Shown here: one piece after another, positions 5,399 to 9,081 of the stretch
Layout of the letters: every line of letters starts with the position of its first letter
Numbering within the stretch: position 1 is the first letter of the stretch
Notes under the pieces: model-generated
Told to the model about the DNA's origin: nothing
The model's input: only the letters and a program-made list of their open reading frames with translations
Database searches by the model: none
NCBI GenBank assembly: GCA_047445235.1
Contig: JBLGEO010000087.1
Location: 1-9,081 of the forward strand
Direction of reading: 5' to 3'
Length of the DNA stretch: 9,081 bases
Source of the DNA: JBDSRX01 sp047445235
Lineage (GTDB): Bacteria > Patescibacteriota > Dojkabacteria > J137
Position numbers and translations under genes: made by a program

Positions 5399-6424
5399 AT
5401 GTCTTTTGAATTTAGAAAAATTGAACAAGGTGAATCCGTAGCAAATGGATCTTTATTCATGCACACAAATAAATGGGTTGAATTCCAAAGAGCTTTAGGT
5501 AGAAATGTTTCTCAGTATTTAATATTGAAAGATGGACAGCAAATCGGCTACTTATATATTGAAAATAATTATAGAAAATTAGCAAAATATGCTTACTCCC
5601 CGTTTGGTCCAGTTATCTCTCAGCAATTTCAAACCGTAGAGTTTTTCAACGATTTAAACTCATTCATGAAAAAGTATATTCACGATAACGATTTAAACGT
5701 TTTTAGATTTGACCCTTTCAAATGGAATTTAGACTTAACTGTTAAGCTATTGCACGCAGGTTTTAAAAGAACTTTAGCTGCTGTTGGTCCAAAATATATG
5801 TGGGAAATTTCATTGGATAAGACTGAAGATGAGCTTCTTGCAGATATGAAAAAAGTTGCAAGATATAATATTAAACAATCTGAAAAAGCAGGAATAACAA
5901 TTGTTCAAACATCAACTCAAGAAAACAAAGACGAGCTTGTTAAAGAGTTTTATAAAATTTTAGAAGAAACAACTAAAAGGCAAGGATTTGCTAGTTTTGA
6001 TTGGTTATATTTTCAAAAACAATCTGAGATTTTAGGATTAGGAAATGGCTGTGAATTATTTTTAGCAAAATATAATGGTCAATATGTATCTGGTGCTTGG
6101 GTAAATTATTCTGAAGATACAGTTAGCTATACTCATGGAGGTTCTATACATAATCCAGAAATACAAAAGTTTGGTGCAAGTTATTTATTACACTGGACTA
6201 TAATAAAACATTCTAAGAACATGGGAAAGAAGTTTTATAATATGTGGGGTGTTGTTCCAGATGAAGTTACAGATGCGCCATTAAAAGGTGTTTCAGATTT
6301 CAAAAAACGATTTGGTGGTCAAATGATTGAAAATATAGGTGGATTTGAAGTTACAAATGGTGGGCTTCCAAATTTAATAAATCGATCATACGACTGGTGG
6401 GTTTACCGAAACGATCGCACTTAA
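5399..6424 (+). CDS. FemAB/FemX-family peptidoglycan aminoacyltransferase
   Basis: The 341-aa protein matches the FemABX family: double-GNAT-fold enzymes that transfer amino acids from aminoacyl-tRNA to the peptidoglycan stem peptide or lipid II, building interpeptide bridges on the cytoplasmic side. Seen are the N-terminal acceptor-side lobe with YSPFGPV (66-72), the FRFDPF segment (102-107), KKVARYNIKQSEKAGI (151-166) typical of the family, and in the second lobe the AKYNGQYVSGAWV strand pair (223-235), YTHGGS (244-249), the helix-linked GASYLLHW (259-266) and KGVSDFKKRFGG (296-307). There is no long coiled-coil arm as in Staphylococcus FemA, so it is closer to the FemX/MurM-like short form. 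The amino acid transferred cannot be predicted. It diverges from dnaK and its stop codon overlaps the left inverted repeat of the next cassette. ATG 5399 has no Shine-Dalgarno. Confidence 0.9.
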   Translation: MSFEFRKIEQGESVANGSLFMHTNKWVEFQRALGRNVSQYLILKDGQQIGYLYIENNYRKLAKYAYSPFGPVISQQFQTVEFFNDLNSFMKKYIHDNDLNVFRFDPFKWNLDLTVKLLHAGFKRTLAAVGPKYMWEISLDKTEDELLADMKKVARYNIKQSEKAGITIVQTSTQENKDELVKEFYKILEETTKRQGFASFDWLYFQKQSEILGLGNGCELFLAKYNGQYVSGAWVNYSEDTVSYTHGGSIHNPEIQKFGASYLLHWTIIKHSKNMGKKFYNMWGVVPDEVTDAPLKGVSDFKKRFGGQMIENIGGFEVTNGGLPNLINRSYDWWVYRNDRT

Positions 6425-6454
6425 TGACGAATTAAGAGTGACGAATGAAGAATA
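6423..6454 (+). repeat. Left 32-bp inverted repeat of the four-helix cassette
   Basis: It pairs with 6857-6888 in inverted orientation at 28 of 32 positions. It is itself a near-tandem of two 14-mers, TGACGAATTAAGAG (6425-6438) and TGACGAATGAAGAA (6439-6452), identical at 12 of 14. It begins inside the stop codon of the FemAB-family gene (TAA 6422-6424). Confidence 0.85.
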
Positions 6455-6508
6455 GATTTGTATTCTAATACATTGAATAGATTCGGATTGAGGAACGATA
6501 ATCAATCA

Positions 6509-6856
6509 ATGAATCAAAACCCTATTAAAACAAAAAGTTATGATTTTGCACTTCAAATTGTAGATCTCTTTAAACTTCTGACAGCAAAGAAGGAATTCAT
6601 ATTATCTAAACAAATACTCAGGAGTGGTACATCAATAGGTGCTAATGTTTTTGAAGCTCAGGGTGGAATATCAAAAAGAGAATTTATTGTAAAAATTCAA
6701 ATAGCTTATAAAGAATGCTTAGAAACTATTTATTGGTTGAATCTTTTAAAAGACTCAAAATTTATAGACGAGAAAAGCTTTAATGAATTTTCGATCAAAT
6801 GTGAAGAATTAAGAAAGATCTTAGTTTCAATTCAAAAGACTTCCAAAGGAGAGTAG
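6509..6856 (+). CDS. Four-helix-bundle protein (S23 / TIGR02436 family)
   Basis: From ATG 6509 this is a 115-aa protein, the usual family length, beginning MNQNPIKTKSYDFALQIVDL. The hallmark SKQILRSGTSIGANVFEAQG and the following SKREFIVKIQIAYKECLET-IYWLNLL are the signature of the S23-type four-helix-bundle family. Members form ring-like oligomers; they are found in 23S rRNA intervening sequences, and a distant relative is the Avd accessory protein of diversity-generating retroelements. The biochemical role is unknown; RNA or DNA binding is suspected. The frame is open upstream to a TTG at 6458, but family alignment favours 6509. A GAGGA at 6490-6494 lies 14 nt upstream, a long spacing for a Shine-Dalgarno. 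No reverse transcriptase or variable repeat is present nearby, so an Avd role here is unlikely. Inverted repeats flank the gene. Confidence 0.9.
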   Translation: MNQNPIKTKSYDFALQIVDLFKLLTAKKEFILSKQILRSGTSIGANVFEAQGGISKREFIVKIQIAYKECLETIYWLNLLKDSKFIDEKSFNEFSIKCEELRKILVSIQKTSKGE

Positions 6857-6888
6857 TATTCTTAATTCGTCACTCCTCATTCGTAATT
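6857..6888 (-). repeat. Right 32-bp inverted repeat of the four-helix cassette
   Basis: Its reverse complement matches 6423-6454 at 28 of 32 positions and shows the same doubled 14-mer structure (minus strand TTACGAATGAGGAG then TGACGAATTAAGAA). It begins immediately after the TAG stop of the four-helix gene (6854-6856) and ends 5 nt before the grpE stop codon, so a grpE transcript that reads through would contain it. Confidence 0.85.
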
Positions 6889-6893
6889 TTATA

Positions 6894-7811
6894 CTATTTC
6901 CCTACTACAACCTTAGCAGGTTTAAGCACACCATCTTTATTTTTATACTTAAAGGCAGAAGAAATTACAGCAATCACTTTTCCTTGTTGCTCGGGAGTTC
7001 CTGGTACTGTAGAAATAGCTTCCATTCTTTCTTTATCAAACTCATCCCCAATATTAACTGGTATTCTTTCTACTCCCGCAATATCAATTGCTGTTACAAG
7101 TTTATCCTGTGCAGACTTCATTGAAGATTTTGCATGTTCAAGAGTAAGTTCGTTATCTGAAAGTGCTAAGTTAATATCATCAAAGACTTCAAGAATCTCT
7201 TGAATTAAGCTCATATTTGCCATTGCACCAAATACTGCTTTTTCTTGCTCTACTCTTTTTTGATAATTTTGAAAGTCTGACATTAACTGTAGTCTTTTTC
7301 TTTTTTCTTCATCAACTAATGAGCTTGCATCTTGAGGTTGTAATTCATCTTTCTGTTTTAGTGTTTCTAAAATTGGAATGCTTCCAATTGCAATATATGC
7401 ATCTGTATTCTCATCACTTACAACTATTTCTTCTTGTTTAAAAGTGTTTACAGAAAGTTGAAATGTAGGGTTATCTTGTAACTCACCTTTTAGTATTTCG
7501 TAATCACTTGTAACAAAATCAAGAGCACCATCTGTAGATTTTGTTGGATCTGGTTTTCTAACTTTAATAGTTTTAATACTAATATTCTCAACATCCATTA
7601 TTGTATTAAACTTTACGTAAATACCATTAGAAACTTCTTTAAGCATAACGCCAATTTTCAAAGCTTCGTTTGTATAGAAGCCATATTCGTTGGAGTCTAA
7701 GCAAAAAATGTTTACGTAATCTACAGTTAAGCTATATTCTGCAAGATATTTATCGTGTAGTTTTCTTGCTTCTTTTATTATTTCTGAAAGTCTTTCTGTT
7801 AGTTTTTGCAT
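6894..7811 (-). CDS. grpE: GrpE nucleotide exchange factor with a ~165-residue extra N-terminal domain
   Basis: The C-terminal ~140 residues are GrpE, the cytosolic homodimer that releases ADP from DnaK. The long helix appears as DEEKRKRLQLMSDFQNYQKR (167-186), the bundle helix as NMSLIQEILEVFDDINLAL (199-217), and the beta-wing domain as GVERIPVNIGDEFD...MEAISTVPGT (246-272) with the terminal strands KVIAVISSAFKYKNKDG and VLKPAKVVVGK. GrpE is usually 150-220 aa; this protein has 305 because residues 1-165 form an additional alpha/beta-looking region (helix 1-27, then strands such as DYVNIFCLD, IYVKFNTIMD and ISIKTIKVRKPDP) that I do not recognise. It replaces the usual short acidic N-terminus. 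ATG 7811 follows the hrcA TAA by one base (TAA-T-ATG) with no Shine-Dalgarno, suggesting translational coupling. The gene faces the four-helix cassette. Confidence 0.93.
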   Translation of the reverse strand: MQKLTERLSEIIKEARKLHDKYLAEYSLTVDYVNIFCLDSNEYGFYTNEALKIGVMLKEVSNGIYVKFNTIMDVENISIKTIKVRKPDPTKSTDGALDFVTSDYEILKGELQDNPTFQLSVNTFKQEEIVVSDENTDAYIAIGSIPILETLKQKDELQPQDASSLVDEEKRKRLQLMSDFQNYQKRVEQEKAVFGAMANMSLIQEILEVFDDINLALSDNELTLEHAKSSMKSAQDKLVTAIDIAGVERIPVNIGDEFDKERMEAISTVPGTPEQQGKVIAVISSAFKYKNKDGVLKPAKVVVGK

Positions 7812-7812
7812 A

Positions 7813-8562
7813 TTATTGATAACTAATTGTTTTTGGTAAAACTTTTCTTAAAGTGTCAGTAATGTACTTTATTCCTTTTATAACTTTATCGTACTTCATT
7901 CTGTTTGGACCAATTACTGCAATGCAGCCTCTATTTTTTCCGTCAATCCTTACTTCGCTAAATACTAAAGTATAGTCATCAAAGATTTCCTTGCCTGTTT
8001 CTTCTCCAATTAAAATTTGAATATCATCATCCGGAAGATCCTTATTCATCATTTCAGAAAGGGATGAATAATCTTCTAGAATCGAAAGTATTCTCTTCAT
8101 AGAATCCGTATCTCTAAATTCTGGGATATTTACTAACTCAGATAAACCAGCATAATATAGTTCGTTACCTATTAAAGCAACAGCTGCATTTTCTGAGATT
8201 TCACTTAAGAAGTTTAAGCTTTTTCTAATTAATCTTTCGAAAGTATCTGAGTTCTTTAATAACGCGTTTTGTATTCTTTCTTTTGTCTTTTCATCAATCT
8301 CTTCAATCCCTTGGCTCTTTAGATAGTCAACAAAAAACCTCCAACCTTGAGTAGTTGGAATTCTTCCACTGCTAAGATGTTTTTGATAAAGATAACCTTT
8401 AGCAACAAGTTCAGCCATTTCGTTTCTAATAGTTGCAGTGCTTAGTTTTAGTTTAAATCTAGTTTGAAGACTTATAGAACCAACTGCTTCTGCGGTGTCT
8501 ATAAATTCTTTTATAATAGAAAGAAGTAACTCCTTTTGTCTTGGTGTGATATCGTTATCCAA
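7813..8562 (-). CDS. hrcA: Heat-inducible transcription repressor HrcA (short form)
   Basis: HrcA represses heat-shock genes by binding CIRCE operators and is released under protein-folding stress. The winged-helix DNA-binding part is clear: TPRQKELLLSIIKEFIDTAE (6-25), LSTATIRNEMAELVAKGYL (40-58), then LSSGRIPTTQGWRFFVDYL (63-81). The C-terminal part has VALIGNELYYAGLSELVNIPEF (128-149) and the family end VFSEVRIDGKNRG-IAVIGPNRM-YDKVI (200-228). It has 249 aa against about 340 usually, because much of the region between the helical arm and the GAF-like core is missing; both ends are intact. The start is TTG 8562-8560: an in-frame TAG lies 18 nt upstream and no ATG intervenes, and the first residues fit the family. 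A rare start without Shine-Dalgarno may keep the repressor level low. It heads an operon with grpE and is controlled by the promoter at 8591-8620. Confidence 0.95.
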   Translation of the reverse strand: MDNDITPRQKELLLSIIKEFIDTAEAVGSISLQTRFKLKLSTATIRNEMAELVAKGYLYQKHLSSGRIPTTQGWRFFVDYLKSQGIEEIDEKTKERIQNALLKNSDTFERLIRKSLNFLSEISENAAVALIGNELYYAGLSELVNIPEFRDTDSMKRILSILEDYSSLSEMMNKDLPDDDIQILIGEETGKEIFDDYTLVFSEVRIDGKNRGCIAVIGPNRMKYDKVIKGIKYITDTLRKVLPKTISYQ

Positions 8563-8581
8563 CTTGAGTATTTCTAATAAC

Positions 8582-8588
8582 TAGCACT
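8582..8588. promoter_or_regulatory. CIRCE-like half site at the hrcA transcription start
   Basis: TAGCACT (minus strand AGTGCTA) equals the perfect half of the dnaK operator. In both promoters this half site follows TATACTT directly, after 2-3 nt. It has no matching second arm at the 9-nt spacing, so it may be a relic or an auxiliary HrcA contact. Confidence 0.35.
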
Positions 8589-8590
8589 GA

Positions 8591-8620
8591 AGTATATCAT
8601 CAAATAGCAGGTTATGGGAA
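8591..8620 (-). promoter_or_regulatory. hrcA-grpE promoter
   Basis: Minus-strand TATACT (8596-8591) with TG extension (8599-8598) forms an extended -10, identical in hexamer to the dnaK -10. A weak -35, TTCCCA (8620-8615), stands 18 nt upstream. The predicted start near 8584 leaves about 21 nt before the TTG start codon. Confidence 0.6.
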
Positions 8621-8630
8621 GACTTGCTAA
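8604..8630. promoter_or_regulatory. Degenerate CIRCE-like palindrome upstream of hrcA
   Basis: ATAGCAGGT (8604-8612), 9 nt, ACTTGCTAA (8622-8630): the outer TAGCA/TGCTA arms keep the exact CIRCE spacing, with 11 of 18 consensus positions. The arm TAGCAGGT also occurs in the dnaK operator (minus strand), suggesting a lineage-specific variant. It covers the -35 region of hrcA, fitting autoregulation. Confidence 0.5.
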
Positions 8631-8650
8631 TCGCTGTAAAAAAAACTAAG

Positions 8651-8680
8651 TTGGAAAATTTTGCCTTTTTGTATTAAAAT
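8651..8680 (+). promoter_or_regulatory. Candidate promoter of the XRE regulator
   Basis: TTGGAA (8651-8656), an 18-nt spacer and TAAAAT (8675-8680) match sigma-70-type boxes at 4/6 and 5/6. A second -10-like TACAAT (8686-8691) could pair with TTGCCT (8661-8666) at 19 nt. Either gives a leader of roughly 35-45 nt before ATG 8733. Confidence 0.4.
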
Positions 8681-8732
8681 ACAACTACAATTAGCTTTTA
8701 AAATTAATAATATGAAAAAGAAAGGCCCTGTT

Positions 8733-8990
8733 ATGAAATCAATCTACTCACCTCAGTATGAGTATCTAGTAGGTAGATTACAAAGAGCAAGAAGAGAATC
8801 TGGCTTAAAGCAGCAAGTTGTTGCAGATAAAATAGGAAGATACCAGTCTTATTTATCAAAAATTGAGCACGGAGATAGAAGAATTGATGTACTAGAACTT
8901 TTGGAACTAGCAAGACTTTATAAGAAAGACATTGAATACTTTATTCCTCCAAAGAAATTACAGGCAGAAGGAGATAGAAAGAAGAAATAA
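8733..8990 (+). CDS. XRE-family helix-turn-helix regulator (85 aa)
   Basis: This is a single-domain Cro/C1-type DNA-binding protein. The HTH_3 fold is visible as LVGRLQRARRESGLKQQVVA (helices 1-2), IGRYQSYLSKIEHGDRRIDV (recognition helix and following turn) and LELLELARLYKKDIEYFIPP (helices 4-5), ending in a basic tail (KKLQAEGDRKKK). There is no sensor or oligomerisation domain. ATG 8733 is preferred: AAAGG at 8721-8725 lies 7 nt upstream, the clearest Shine-Dalgarno in the window. An in-frame ATG at 8712 would add seven residues (MKKKGPV) and has no such site. The gene diverges from hrcA across about 170 nt, so binding there could affect both, but its target is unknown. A rho-independent terminator follows. 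Confidence 0.9.
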   Translation: MKSIYSPQYEYLVGRLQRARRESGLKQQVVADKIGRYQSYLSKIEHGDRRIDVLELLELARLYKKDIEYFIPPKKLQAEGDRKKK

Positions 8991-9011
8991 TAAAACAAAT
9001 TAGATAATTAG

Positions 9012-9042
9012 AAAATGAGTGAATGAAAATTCACTTCATTTT
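9012..9042 (+). terminator. Rho-independent terminator of the XRE gene
   Basis: AAAATGA-GTGAA (9012-9023) pairs with TTCAC-T-TCATTTT (9030-9042) around a 6-nt loop, with one bulged T at 9035. The run TTTTTCTTTTG overlaps and follows the 3' arm. It starts 21 nt after the stop codon. The A-rich left arm means it could also work on the opposite strand. Confidence 0.75.
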
Positions 9043-9081
9043 TCTTTTGTTTGGATCGTAACTATATTGATGTCATCCTGA

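Larger units (their letters stand above)
6423..6888 (+). mobile_element. Inverted-repeat-bounded four-helix-bundle cassette (466 bp)
   Basis: A single small ORF of the S23 four-helix-bundle family is enclosed by 32-bp inverted repeats whose inner edges lie about 54 nt before the likely start and directly after the stop codon. The layout recalls 23S rRNA intervening sequences that carry S23 ORFs in Leptospira and others, where the ends pair as a stem. Here it sits between protein genes and fills the whole gap between convergent femX and grpE. No transposase and no clear target-site duplication are seen, so calling it mobile is inference. Confidence 0.45.

Noticed and set aside
6423..6888. Diversity-generating retroelement with Avd-like protein
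   Set aside because: No reverse transcriptase, template repeat or variable repeat in the window; the protein fits the general S23-type family.
7217..7441. Plus-strand 74-codon hydrophobic frame resembling a membrane peptide
   Set aside because: Antisense to the charged GrpE linker and coiled coil; hydrophobicity comes from complementing Lys/Glu codons.
8731..8913. Minus-strand 60-codon frame
   Set aside because: Antisense to the clear XRE helix-turn-helix gene.

Overview
The window is AT-rich bacterial DNA with compact, mostly non-Shine-Dalgarno genes and the standard code. It carries a minimal heat-shock set (HrcA, GrpE, DnaK with a CIRCE operator), a FemAB-type peptidoglycan transferase and several unrecognisable proteins. 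This combination, with a shortened HrcA and a fused GrpE, suggests a Candidate Phyla Radiation (Patescibacteria) genome, perhaps Dojkabacteria- or Microgenomates-like. That placement is inference; no rRNA or taxonomic marker is present.

Layout. Positions 1-856 (minus) hold a GT4-type glycosyltransferase that runs off the left edge. Its interdomain linker is encoded by a heptanucleotide repeat. Divergent from it, 975-3149 (plus) holds three genes of unknown function (163, 255 and 276 aa) with a promoter in front, an intrinsic-terminator-like hairpin after the second, and a perfect GC-rich palindrome after the third. A convergent gap of locally higher GC (3150-3312) follows, with a possible 27-codon minus-strand ORF. 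dnaK (5262-3313, minus) has a textbook promoter (TTGACA-N17-TATACT) overlapped by a CIRCE operator. femX (5399-6424, plus) diverges from dnaK. Next comes a 466-bp cassette with 32-bp inverted repeats around an S23-type four-helix-bundle gene. grpE (7811-6894) and hrcA (8562-7813) follow on the minus strand, separated by one base and so probably one operon. An XRE-type regulator (8733-8990, plus) diverges from hrcA and ends in a terminator.

How it works together. HrcA should repress dnaK through the CIRCE element at 5296-5322, and perhaps itself and grpE through a degenerate CIRCE-like palindrome at 8604-8630. GrpE is the nucleotide exchange factor for DnaK. The usual hrcA-grpE-dnaK order is kept on the minus strand, but femX and the four-helix cassette, both on the plus strand, sit between grpE and dnaK, so each part now has its own promoter. 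The glycosyltransferase and FemX point to cell-envelope synthesis.

The items most worth a second look are the inverted-repeat-bounded four-helix cassette, the ~165-residue unrecognised domain fused to GrpE, the three-gene unknown block, and the GC-rich island at its end.
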